A DNA stretch of 64,000 nt, taken from the NCBI GenBank assembly GCA_900551115.1, contig URUY01000008.1, forward strand, positions 1 to 64,000. The letters run 5' to 3'. The notes under the pieces are model-generated. The model ran no database searches, had not been told where the DNA came from, and saw only the letters and a list, made by a program, of their open reading frames with translations. Made by a program: the position numbers and the translations under genes. Origin of the DNA: an uncultured Lachnospiraceae bacterium (GTDB lineage Bacteria; Bacillota; Clostridia; Lachnospirales; Lachnospiraceae). Every line of letters starts with the position of its first letter. The stretch's first letter is position 1. Below are positions 34,764 through 42,978 of the stretch, one piece after another.

Positions 34764-34851
34764 ATTATTCTTTACAACATATATTTTCTATCGTATAATA
34801 CAAGAACTATATGTAGTCAGTCATCAAAAACAGTAGAAAGGAAACTCTTTC

Positions 34852-35541
34852 ATGATTTGTTCAAATTGTCATCATCATTTTGACGATAACGTAAAGTTTT
34901 GTCCCATGTGCGGTGCAAAAGTCGAATTAAATAGGTTTTGTACAAACTGCGGCACAGCAGTAAAATCCGACTGCTCTTTTTGCCCTTCCTGTGGCATCCC
35001 CCTTCAAAAAACATACAGTAATATTCATCCGTTGAACACTTCAAATATTACGAAAAAATGCCACTTTTTAAAAACAGCAAGTTTATTTCTTACAGGCTTC
35101 TGCTTTGCAAGTGGTTCCCTGCCCTTAGTTAAGTACAGTTATAATTATACACCGGGAATAGGCGATGTTTCTTACGCGAATTTTATATCCGTACTTACCT
35201 CTGTCCTTGCCAATTTGTTTTACAACCAATATAGTGAGCTAAATATCAAATTAATTTTCTTTCTGATTATTATATTGACAACTGCCGTTATTTTTGGCAG
35301 TGCCATTATTTTCGGGATTTTTGCCATTAAAAATATTGATAAAAAACTATTGCCTTCTCTCTGCTCCATGTTATGTTTTGAGCTGTTTACTTTAGTCTAT
35401 CTCTCCATGGAAACACAAGTGTCAAATAAATACTGGGATATAAGCATATCCTTATTTGGCTGGATAATGTTGTTTGTTCCCATCATAAATATCATCCTTC
35501 AGTTGTATATGTATTATCAAAGGAAAAAGCAGAGACCTTAA
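34852..35541 (+). CDS. Zinc-ribbon membrane protein
   Basis: The 229-residue protein begins with two double-Cys ribbons (CSNCHHHF...CPMCGAK, CTNCGTA...CPSCGIP) over residues 3-51. A stretch rich in Asn and Ser follows, then four hydrophobic helices between 70 and 222. AAAGGAAAC precedes the ATG. The gene is distinctly more AT-rich than its neighbours. Such ribbon-plus-membrane proteins are common in Clostridia, without an assigned role. It is flanked by sipL debris and a terminator, suggesting an accessory insertion spot. Confidence 0.75.
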   Translation: MICSNCHHHFDDNVKFCPMCGAKVELNRFCTNCGTAVKSDCSFCPSCGIPLQKTYSNIHPLNTSNITKKCHFLKTASLFLTGFCFASGSLPLVKYSYNYTPGIGDVSYANFISVLTSVLANLFYNQYSELNIKLIFFLIIILTTAVIFGSAIIFGIFAIKNIDKKLLPSLCSMLCFELFTLVYLSMETQVSNKYWDISISLFGWIMLFVPIINIILQLYMYYQRKKQRP

Positions 35542-35556
35542 TCTCTGCTTTCTTTG
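35526..35556. terminator. Bidirectional terminator overlapping the zinc-ribbon stop
   Basis: AAAGCAGAGA-CCTTAA-TCTCTGCTTT is a perfect 10-base stem followed by CTTTG. On the minus strand the stem is followed by TTTCC, so it can also end the small gene at 35568. Confidence 0.75.
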
Positions 35557-35567
35557 ATTATTTTCGA

Positions 35568-35750
35568 CTACTTAATCCTAAATTCTTCCGCTTCTTCATC
35601 GGTGAGTGGTCTGCCAAGCTGTTTAAACCTTTCAATCATTTTTCCCCACTCATATCTCTTACCATCCGGCTCGCCGGTCAGTCTGCCATCGTTTGCATAA
35701 TAAGCAATATCATGTGTAATATCAACAGGTTTCTGTGCCATTGCCAACAT
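35568..35750 (-). CDS. Small acidic protein, unknown function
   Basis: The 60-residue protein MLAMAQKPVDITHDIAYYAN... has a GGTGGTGATT ribosome site before the ATG at 35750. It has no signal or membrane segment and ends in an acidic helix (LTDEEAEEFRIK). I do not recognise the family. It is a single gene between terminators and may be real because of its ribosome site and composition. Confidence 0.55.
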   Translation of the reverse strand: MLAMAQKPVDITHDIAYYANDGRLTGEPDGKRYEWGKMIERFKQLGRPLTDEEAEEFRIK

Positions 35751-35885
35751 AATCACCACCTACTTTCTGATATACTTGTTTAATAGTATCTGCGCTGCGT
35801 TTTCAAAAATAACCATTCTCCTCGGTGTAATTTCAACAGCGTTTAACTTGTTCATATAATATCTTACCAAGTCACTATTTCCGCC

Positions 35886-36788
35886 CTACTTCACCGCGCC
35901 AATCAATTCGTTTACATCCTCTACGCCGTACCGCTTCATATAGTCCTCAATGCCTGCTACGATTTCTTCCGTAGCGTAAGGATTTATAAAGTTCACTGCG
36001 CCCACGCTTACGGCTGTGGCGCCTGCCAGCAGAAATTCGATGGCATCCTCCGCGTTGCTGATGCCGCCCATGCCGATAATGGGAATCTTGACCGCATTTG
36101 CCGTCTGATAGACCATGCGGACTGCTACCGGCTTAATGGCAGGGCCTGACATACCGCCTGTTTTGTTGGCAAGGGCAAAGGTACGCCTGTTGATGTCGAT
36201 TTTCATGCCGGTAATGGTATTGATTAAGGACAGGGCGTCTGCGCCTGCTGCCTCTGCCGCCTTTGCCATCTCTGTAATGTCCGTCACATTAGGACTCAGC
36301 TTCATAATAATCGGCTGCTTTGCATGCTTTTTAATTTCTGAGGTAATGGCAAACAGCGCATCTGCTTTCTGGCCAAAGGCAATGGCGCCTTCTTTTACGT
36401 TGGGACAGGATACGTTGATTTCCATCATATCGATATCCGTATCTTTCAGTCTCTCTACAACCTCCACGTAATCCTCTACGGTTTTTCCGCAGACATTCAC
36501 AATGATTTTTGTATCATACTGCTTTAAAAAGGGAATATCCCTTTCGATAAACACATCAATACCGGGATTCTGAAGTCCGATGGCATTTAACATGCCGCCG
36601 TAAACTTCTGCCACGCGCGGCGTGGGATTGCCCGGCCACGGCACATTTGCAACGCCTTTGGTCACGACTGCTCCCAAACGGTTCAAATCCACAAATTCGC
36701 CGTATTCCATGCCGGAGCCAAAGGTTCCGGAAGCCGTCATTACGGGATTGTTAAATGTTACGCCTGCTATGGTTACTTTTGTATTCAT
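35886..36788 (-). CDS. pyrD: Dihydroorotate dehydrogenase B, catalytic subunit
   Basis: The class 1B enzyme oxidises dihydroorotate to orotate with FMN and passes electrons to PyrK. NPVMTASGTFGSGMEY, the catalytic Cys in INVSCPNVKEG, KLSPNVTDI and GMGGISNAEDAIEF are typical of its 300 residues. The ATG overlaps the pyrK stop (TGATG), coupling the two subunits. GGGGAGGT lies in the pyrK end. Confidence 0.95.
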   Translation of the reverse strand: MNTKVTIAGVTFNNPVMTASGTFGSGMEYGEFVDLNRLGAVVTKGVANVPWPGNPTPRVAEVYGGMLNAIGLQNPGIDVFIERDIPFLKQYDTKIIVNVCGKTVEDYVEVVERLKDTDIDMMEINVSCPNVKEGAIAFGQKADALFAITSEIKKHAKQPIIMKLSPNVTDITEMAKAAEAAGADALSLINTITGMKIDINRRTFALANKTGGMSGPAIKPVAVRMVYQTANAVKIPIIGMGGISNAEDAIEFLLAGATAVSVGAVNFINPYATEEIVAGIEDYMKRYGVEDVNELIGAVK

Positions 36789-37561
36789 CAGATATCTACC
36801 TCCCCTGCTTCAAAAACCGGCCCGTCCGTACAGATTCTTGCATTGTGTACATGGGAATGGTGGTCGATTTCCTTCGTCTTAACCACACAGCCAAGGCAGG
36901 CGCCTACACCGCATGCCATATGCTCCTCCAAAGAAATGTAAGCCGGGATTTTTTCTTCCTCTGCATATTTTTTTATAGCGCGCAGCATGGGCATGGGACC
37001 GCATGCAAAAATCATATCTGCCTTTAATCCGTTCTCCCTGATTGCGTCCATGACATTACCGCGGCTGCCTGCGCTGCCATCCTCCGTGGCAATATACACT
37101 GTTCCGTATTTTTCCAAATCTTCCTTTAAAAAGGTCTTATCATCGCGATAACCTACAATGATGCGCTTATCTGCCTGCATTTCTTTAGCAAGCTCCAACA
37201 TGGGAGGAATGCCGATGCCGCCGCCCATGAGAAATACGGTTTTTCCTGCTGCTTTTTCCAGTGGGAAGCCGTTGCCTAACGTACCTAAAATTTCCACGGT
37301 ATCCCCTGCCTGATAAGCGGAAAACTCAGCCGTCCCCTTTCCTGCAATCCGGTATACGATTCTTAAAAGCGCCTGCTCTTTATTAACCTCGCAGATACTG
37401 ATAGGTCTTGGCAGAAGCGTACTCTTGTCCTTAGGGTACAGACAGATAAACTGTCCCGGCACCGCTCCTGCTGCAAGCTTGGTAGAAAGCCACATATCAT
37501 AGATATCCGGCGCAATTTCCTTTTGTGATGTTACTGTCGCTGTTACTTTTTTCTTCTGCAT
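36788..37561 (-). CDS. pyrK: Dihydroorotate dehydrogenase B, electron-transfer subunit
   Basis: The start at 37561 (MQKKKVTATVTSQKEI) follows GGAGTAAGG. Residues 1-100 bind FAD (RPISICEVN), 105-215 bind NAD (LMGGGIGIPPMLELAKEM), and the C-terminal CGVGACLGCVVKT with a further CTDGPVF holds the [2Fe-2S] cluster. It completes the PyrD complex that uses NAD+ as acceptor. Confidence 0.94.
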   Translation of the reverse strand: MQKKKVTATVTSQKEIAPDIYDMWLSTKLAAGAVPGQFICLYPKDKSTLLPRPISICEVNKEQALLRIVYRIAGKGTAEFSAYQAGDTVEILGTLGNGFPLEKAAGKTVFLMGGGIGIPPMLELAKEMQADKRIIVGYRDDKTFLKEDLEKYGTVYIATEDGSAGSRGNVMDAIRENGLKADMIFACGPMPMLRAIKKYAEEEKIPAYISLEEHMACGVGACLGCVVKTKEIDHHSHVHNARICTDGPVFEAGEVDI

Positions 37562-37668
37562 CCTTACTCCGTTCCTGCGCTTTTTGCGCATTCTTATTTC
37601 TTTCAGCGCCTTTTTGCGCATTTCTGATTTATCTTCTTTTCCCGATACACCATTCCTGATTTTGCCTG
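37562..37668. repeat. Two small GCGC hairpins between pyrC and pyrK
   Basis: Read on the minus strand, TGCGCAAAAAGCGC and TGCGCAAAAAGGCGC occur in tandem about 30 bases apart, each with GCGC arms and an A-rich loop. They are transcribed between the two pyr genes. Function is unknown; mRNA processing or a repeat relic are possible. Confidence 0.5.
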
Positions 37669-38961
37669 TTATACCTCTTTATACACAATTTTTCCGTTAC
37701 AGACAGTATATTTTACAACACCTTTAAGCTGCCATCCCACAAAGGGACTGTTGTCCGATTTAGATGCAAATTCCGCTACGGTTTTTATTTCCCCGGCGTC
37801 AAAAAGCACCATGTCCGCAGGGCCTTCCTCTGCCAGATAACCGGCATCCAGATGATACATTCTGGCAGGGTTTATGGTCAGCTTTTCAAGAAGTGACATC
37901 ATTGTCAGATATCCTGTATCCACAAGCTGGGTAATTCCTAAGGGCAATGCCGTTTCCAGTCCGATAATGCCGCTGGGCGCTTCTGTAACAGGCTTTTCCT
38001 TTTCCTCTCTGCTGTGAGGCGCATGGTCCGTGGCAATCAAATCGATAGTGCCGTCTCTTAAGCCTTCTATTACCGCCATTCTGTCGCTTTCCTCCCGCAG
38101 GGGCGGATTCATCTTGGCCAGTGTACCGTACTTTATGACCGCATCCTCTGTCAGGGTAAAATGATGGGGTGTTGCTTCTGCATGGATATCCCCGCCGCGG
38201 GCTTTTGCCTGCCGCACCAGCTCCACCGCTTCCCTGGAGCTGATATGCTGGATATTGATGCATGCGCCGGTTAAAAGTGCAATTTCCAAATCCCGCTTCA
38301 CCAAATCGATTTCTGCTTCTCTCTTAGAGCCGCCGATTTTATAATAAGCCGCCGCCTCGCCTGCATTCACACCATTATTTTGAATATATGCAGGATTTTC
38401 CTCATGGAAGCTGATGGGCACATTAAGCCTCTTTGCCTCCTCCATGGCATCATGAACCATCTCTTCTGATAAAATGGGAACCCCGTCATCGGTAAAGCCC
38501 ACCGCACCCTTTTCATAAAGTGCTTCCATGGGTACCATTTCCTGCCCCTTCATCCCCATCGTCACCGTAGCACAGGTCTCTACATGAATTCCGGTCTCTT
38601 TTCCCTTTTCAAGCACATAGGAAAGAGTCTCTTCGTTGTCCACCGCCGGCTTGGTATTTGCCATCAATACCACCGTGGTGTAACCGCCCTTTGCCGCCGC
38701 ACGGGCGCCTGTCTCTATGTCCTCCTTATAGGTAAAACCCGGATCCCTGAAATGGGAATGCACATCTACAAGTCCCGGAGCCGCAATCAGCCCTGTAGCG
38801 TCTATAATCTGCAAGTCCGCCAGCTTATCTCCCGTATTCGCCAGTTTTTTATATAAATCAGCATCTATCTTTACAATCCGCCCCTCGTCCATAAGGATAT
38901 CGTAATACCCCTCGTCCCCGGTAGCCGGATTCATCAGATACGCATTTGCAATCAGAAGCAT
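37669..38961 (-). CDS. pyrC: Dihydroorotase
   Basis: The start at 38961 (MLLIANAYLMNPATGDEG) follows AAAGGAAAC. The 430-residue amidohydrolase closes carbamoyl aspartate to dihydroorotate. DVHSHFRDPG gives the zinc His pair, NIQHISS and HAEATPHHF further ligands, and LIATDHAPHS the catalytic Asp. It is the first gene of a pyrC-pyrK-pyrD operon; no PyrR-type leader is recognisable upstream. Confidence 0.94.
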   Translation of the reverse strand: MLLIANAYLMNPATGDEGYYDILMDEGRIVKIDADLYKKLANTGDKLADLQIIDATGLIAAPGLVDVHSHFRDPGFTYKEDIETGARAAAKGGYTTVVLMANTKPAVDNEETLSYVLEKGKETGIHVETCATVTMGMKGQEMVPMEALYEKGAVGFTDDGVPILSEEMVHDAMEEAKRLNVPISFHEENPAYIQNNGVNAGEAAAYYKIGGSKREAEIDLVKRDLEIALLTGACINIQHISSREAVELVRQAKARGGDIHAEATPHHFTLTEDAVIKYGTLAKMNPPLREESDRMAVIEGLRDGTIDLIATDHAPHSREEKEKPVTEAPSGIIGLETALPLGITQLVDTGYLTMMSLLEKLTINPARMYHLDAGYLAEEGPADMVLFDAGEIKTVAEFASKSDNSPFVGWQLKGVVKYTVCNGKIVYKEV

Positions 38962-39114
38962 ATTCTGTGTTTCCTTTCTTTTTCGTGATATCAGTGTAAT
39001 CATATCATACCTCTTTTTTCCTGTCCATGCCTGCGTTGTCCTGCTTTTTGTCATATTGGCATATTTACTGTTTTTGCCTCATAATATAATACAAATTCCA
39101 AAGTGTAAAAATAT

Positions 39115-39540
39115 ATGAAAAATAATAAACCCAAAATCCTTTTACTTACAGCCGCCGTTCTGATTCTTGTTTCTTTTGTACTTAGCGGGTGCAGCATCGG
39201 CGCAGGAGAAACTACCAGGCTGCGCGACCTGGAATTTACCGTTGTAAGCGAAGAACGGCTGCCCGAAGAACTGAAAGGGCTCGTTGACGAGCGGAAAAAT
39301 ACGGCCTTTAAAATAACCTACAATGACAACGAATTTTTGTACATATGCATCGGCTATGGGGAACAGAAAACCGGAGGCTACAGCATCGCCGTCAACGACC
39401 TGTATCTGACGGATAATTCCATCTGTATAAGCACCAGCCTTTTAGGCCCCGGCCCTGAAGATAAAACCGGTACGGCTCCTTCCTTCCCCTACATTGTAGT
39501 AAAGACGGAATATCTGGACAAAACCGTGGTTTTTGAATAA
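39115..39540 (+). CDS. PrcB-like lipoprotein
   Basis: The lipobox VLSGC is near residue 26. The 115-residue remainder has the beta pattern of the PrcB C-terminal domain (ITYNDNEFLYICIGYGEQKTGG is its core, ending YIVVKTEYLDKTVVFE). PrcB was described as a protease-complex protein of oral spirochaetes; in Clostridia these lipoproteins have no known role. A -10 TATAAT is visible about 25 bases upstream. The gene is divergent from pyrC. Confidence 0.75.
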   Translation: MKNNKPKILLLTAAVLILVSFVLSGCSIGAGETTRLRDLEFTVVSEERLPEELKGLVDERKNTAFKITYNDNEFLYICIGYGEQKTGGYSIAVNDLYLTDNSICISTSLLGPGPEDKTGTAPSFPYIVVKTEYLDKTVVFE

Positions 39541-39721
39541 ATAGGCAGCCTGTCCGGCAGGGAAATGCTTTTTCTTACCGGCAGGCTTGCTGTTTTTCTT
39601 TCCGGTGTACAAGCTTTCTCCTAAATCTCGGCTATAAACCCTCCTTGCGTTCCCTCCTTCTCTTTAGTATAATAAATGCATGGCGTTTCAAGCCTTCCAA
39701 ACACATAAAGGAGAATTTTAC

Positions 39722-40480
39722 ATGCTTCGATTTATTTTAGTTGCTTCTTTCGTAATACTATTTCTGATTCTGTCCATGCCCATCATGCTTGTGGAATGGA
39801 TTATCGGCAAATTCAATATGGAGGTCAAAAACCGCAGTTCCCTTGCTATCGTAAACTGGGCCTTCCGCGTTGTCATCCGTCTTGCAGGCACAAAGGTAAT
39901 CGCTCTGGGAGAAGAAAATATCCCCAAGGACAGCGCCGTTTTATATGTGGGCAACCACAGAAGCTTTTTTGATATCGTGCTGACTTATGTAAGAGTGCCC
40001 CGTCCTACGGGTTATATTGCAAAAAAAGAGATGGAAAAGGTTCCCCTTTTATCCATCTGGATGAGGTATCTGCACTGCCTCTTCTTGGACCGCGACAATA
40101 TCAAGGAAGGGATGAAGACCATCCTCGCTGCAATAGAAAAAGCCAAAGCAGGGATTTCTATCTGCATTTTCCCGGAGGGAACCCGCAACAAAACGGCTGA
40201 CTCCTTCCTGCCCTTCCATGAAGGCAGTTTTAAAATAGCAGAAAAAGCCGGTGTTCCCATTATTCCCATGACTATCGTAAACTCCGGGGCAGTTTTTGAA
40301 GACCACTTCCCCAAAATCAAAAAAAATACCGTTGTCATTGCATACGGCAAGCCTCTGTACATAAATGAGCTTCCCAAAGAAGAAAAGAAATTCGTAGGAG
40401 CAAAAGTTAAGGGCATTATCGAGGAAACCTATTTTAAAAACAAAAAAGAGTATTTCCCTGATAAGCCCTCTGAAAATTAA
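39722..40480 (+). CDS. plsC: 1-acyl-sn-glycerol-3-phosphate acyltransferase
   Basis: The start at 39722 (MLRFILVASFVILFL) follows AAAGGAG. An N-terminal membrane helix precedes the catalytic NHRSFFD (the HX4D block, residues near 78-83) and the phosphate-binding FPEGTRN near 150. It makes phosphatidic acid at the membrane. Its stop overlaps the convergent murF stop by 4 bases. Confidence 0.92.
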   Translation: MLRFILVASFVILFLILSMPIMLVEWIIGKFNMEVKNRSSLAIVNWAFRVVIRLAGTKVIALGEENIPKDSAVLYVGNHRSFFDIVLTYVRVPRPTGYIAKKEMEKVPLLSIWMRYLHCLFLDRDNIKEGMKTILAAIEKAKAGISICIFPEGTRNKTADSFLPFHEGSFKIAEKAGVPIIPMTIVNSGAVFEDHFPKIKKNTVVIAYGKPLYINELPKEEKKFVGAKVKGIIEETYFKNKKEYFPDKPSEN

Positions 40481-41925
40481 AGTGTTTTTAAGCTTTCGAC
40501 AACCTTGTCAAAGCCCATTCCGTGGGATGCCTTTACTAAAATGGTATCCCCTTTTTTCATGAGTCCGGGCAGACTGTCAAGAAGCTCCTCCCGGTCTTCA
40601 AAATATCTGATATCCTGCGAACCGTCATACTTTTCCAACGCTGCATCATACATAAATCTGGAATTTTGTCCCACACAGAAAATCACATCAATTCCCTGTT
40701 CTACCGCATAAGCGCCTACGGACGCATGCATTCTGTCGGAATTTTCGCCTAACTCAAACATATCTCCCAAAATAGCTGTTTTTCTGCCAATCGCCGTAGC
40801 CAAAAGGTCAATAGCAGCTTTCATGGATACCGGATTGGCATTATAGCAGTCATCAATCACAGTTATGTCAGGAAGTTTCATGATATGGCTTCTGCCGCCT
40901 ACCGGCTCTACCCTCTTAATCCCTTCCTGTATTTCTGCTGCACCAAGATACAATAGCCGTCCCACCAGTGCAGCTGCGCAGGCATTGATGACCATATGCT
41001 GCCCCGGCAGGGAAATCTCTGCCTGATAGACCTCTTCCGATGCCGTATCCCGGAGCGCCATCATATGCATCTTTGCGCGGCTTCCTAAAAGTCCCAGATT
41101 TTCAATATCCGCAGCATATACTTCAAAGCCTTTATTTTCCGAAATTCCAAAATGATGTACGGCCTTTCCGTTGACCGTATTTACCATGGAAAGCAAATCA
41201 TCCTCACCGTTTAAGCAGACCTCGCCGTCCTTTTGCATATAGTCAAAGATTTCTGTCTTAGCCTTGAATATGCCGGCTCTGTCATGAAGATTTTCCAGAT
41301 GGCACTGTCCGATATTAGTAATGACACAAATGTCGGGTCTTGCCATCTCGCCCAGTCTGCTCATTTCTCCGAAATCACTGATTCCCATTTCTACTACGGC
41401 AGCCTCATGCTCTTTTCTGATACGCAGAAGGGTCAGCGGCAGTCCGATTTCATTGTTAAAATTGCCTTCGGTTTTCAATACCCTATATCTGACAGAAAGC
41501 ACGCCTGCCACAAACTCCTTGGTGCTGGTTTTCCCTACGCTTCCGGTAATCCCCACAATGGGAATGGAAAGCTGCTTTCTGTAAAATGCAGCAACCTTTT
41601 TCAGCGCCTCAAAGGTATCCTGCACCAGAATGTAAGGCCCCCATGCTTCTTTCGGCACGCCATGCTCTTCTTCTACCTGCGCCGGTGTCTTTTCCGTTAT
41701 GACACAGGCTGCGCCTTTTTCAAATACCTGGCCGATAAAACGGTGGCCGTCCACCTTTTCTCCCCTTGCCGCAAAGAAAAGACCGCCGCTCTCCAGTTTT
41801 CTGGAATCAATCACCGCACAGGTTATTTCCTTATCCTGCACAGCTTCAATTGAATGCGCGCCTCCTGCATGCAGAGTACCGTTGCAGGCCTTAGCTATGT
41901 TGCACAATGTCATATTCTGCATCAT
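40477..41925 (-). CDS. murF: UDP-N-acetylmuramoyl-tripeptide--D-alanyl-D-alanine ligase
   Basis: The 482-residue Mur ligase adds D-Ala-D-Ala to the peptidoglycan precursor. GITGSVGKTSTKEFV is the ATP loop, FNNEIGLPLTLL and HLENLHDRAGI the substrate region, and DDCYNANPVSMKAA the C-terminal domain entry. It lies 9 bases after ddl, the gene that makes its dipeptide substrate. The start may be either of two adjacent ATGs. Confidence 0.95.
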   Translation of the reverse strand: MMQNMTLCNIAKACNGTLHAGGAHSIEAVQDKEITCAVIDSRKLESGGLFFAARGEKVDGHRFIGQVFEKGAACVITEKTPAQVEEEHGVPKEAWGPYILVQDTFEALKKVAAFYRKQLSIPIVGITGSVGKTSTKEFVAGVLSVRYRVLKTEGNFNNEIGLPLTLLRIRKEHEAAVVEMGISDFGEMSRLGEMARPDICVITNIGQCHLENLHDRAGIFKAKTEIFDYMQKDGEVCLNGEDDLLSMVNTVNGKAVHHFGISENKGFEVYAADIENLGLLGSRAKMHMMALRDTASEEVYQAEISLPGQHMVINACAAALVGRLLYLGAAEIQEGIKRVEPVGGRSHIMKLPDITVIDDCYNANPVSMKAAIDLLATAIGRKTAILGDMFELGENSDRMHASVGAYAVEQGIDVIFCVGQNSRFMYDAALEKYDGSQDIRYFEDREELLDSLPGLMKKGDTILVKASHGMGFDKVVESLKTL

Positions 41926-41934
41926 TTTTCCCCC

Positions 41935-42975
41935 TTAATTATCTGCTTTGTCCCGCAGTGATACCTCAATCAGCTTTTCACAAAGCTGCTCAAAGCTGAT
42001 GCCTTCCGCCGCTGCTTCCTGAGGCAGCAGGGAGGTGGGCGTCATACCTGGCAGCGTATTGGCCTCCAGGCAATATATCTCTCCGTTTTTACTCATCATA
42101 AAGTCCATACGGGCGTAATTTTTTAAGCGAAGCGCACGAAATGCCGCTTCCGCATAGCCCTGCATTTCCTTGGTTTTTTCAGCAGACAGCTCTGCAGGAC
42201 AGGTTTCTATGGTACTGCCTGCCTGGTATTTATTTTTATAATCATAAAAACCGGTAAGGGGAGCGATTTCAATTACAGGCAGCGCTCTGCCGTCCAAAAC
42301 ACCTACCGAAAACTCTCTGCCTTCAATGTACTGTTCAATAATGGCTTCTCCGTCGTATTTGTAGCTCTCCGATTTTGCAGCCTCATATTCCTCTTTATTT
42401 CCGGCAATGCTGACTCCTACGCTGGAGCCGCCGCAGCACGCCTTTACAATACAAGGGAACGGTACCGTCATAGGGTCTTTTTCTCCCTTTTTCAGCCGGA
42501 TGCCGCAGGGGGCGGGGATACCGTACTGTGCAAAAATATCTTTGGTCAGACCCTTATCCATACTCAGTGCAGAGCTTACATAATCTGTTCCCGTATAGGT
42601 GATTCCCATCAAATCAAAGCAGGCCTGAATCTTGCCGTTTTCTCCGTTTTCTCCATGCAGCGCCATAAACACTACGTCTGCCTTTTGGCAGACAGAAAGA
42701 ACATTGGGGCCAAAGAAATTCTTTTTCCAGTCAGGGCGAAGTGCCTTTATCTGTTCGATATCCGGGTTCGTCTCCTTGATACCCGTCACCTGCGCCTCCC
42801 AATCCTTATCCGAGGCAAATACCGACTCCACATCGTCACCTTCATATCCTAAGAAAACATCCAGTAAAATAGCATTGTGCCCATTCTTTTTTACCGCTCT
42901 GTAAATCATCTTTCCGGAAATCAGGGAAACATCCCTCTCCGTACTGATTCCTCCCGCAAGCACTACTATATTCAT
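41935..42975 (-). CDS. ddl: D-alanine--D-alanine ligase
   Basis: The 346-residue ATP-grasp enzyme opens with VLAGGISTERDVSLISG. MALHGENGENGK, VKACCGGSSVGVS, EQYIEGREFSVGVL and CLEANTLPGMTPTSLLP are the family blocks. It feeds murF downstream. The sequence VGVS rather than a vancomycin-type Lac ligase pattern cannot by itself define specificity; Tyr/Lys contacts are not resolved here. Confidence 0.94.
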   Translation of the reverse strand: MNIVVLAGGISTERDVSLISGKMIYRAVKKNGHNAILLDVFLGYEGDDVESVFASDKDWEAQVTGIKETNPDIEQIKALRPDWKKNFFGPNVLSVCQKADVVFMALHGENGENGKIQACFDLMGITYTGTDYVSSALSMDKGLTKDIFAQYGIPAPCGIRLKKGEKDPMTVPFPCIVKACCGGSSVGVSIAGNKEEYEAAKSESYKYDGEAIIEQYIEGREFSVGVLDGRALPVIEIAPLTGFYDYKNKYQAGSTIETCPAELSAEKTKEMQGYAEAAFRALRLKNYARMDFMMSKNGEIYCLEANTLPGMTPTSLLPQEAAAEGISFEQLCEKLIEVSLRDKADN

Positions 42976-42978
42976 TGC

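Larger units (their letters stand above)
34450..34851. other. Intergenic region with terminator and sipL debris
   Basis: A terminator lies at 34474-34537 and a collapsed sipL copy at 34648-34763. The stretch 34540-34645 holds no supportable gene; a short ACCCACATAGCGGGT hairpin occurs near 34556-34570. The last 50 bases hold the ribosome site of the zinc-ribbon gene. Confidence 0.55.

Noticed and set aside
40477..40480. Overlap of the plsC and murF ends as a regulatory device
   Set aside because: A 4-base convergent stop overlap is common in compact genomes and needs no special explanation.
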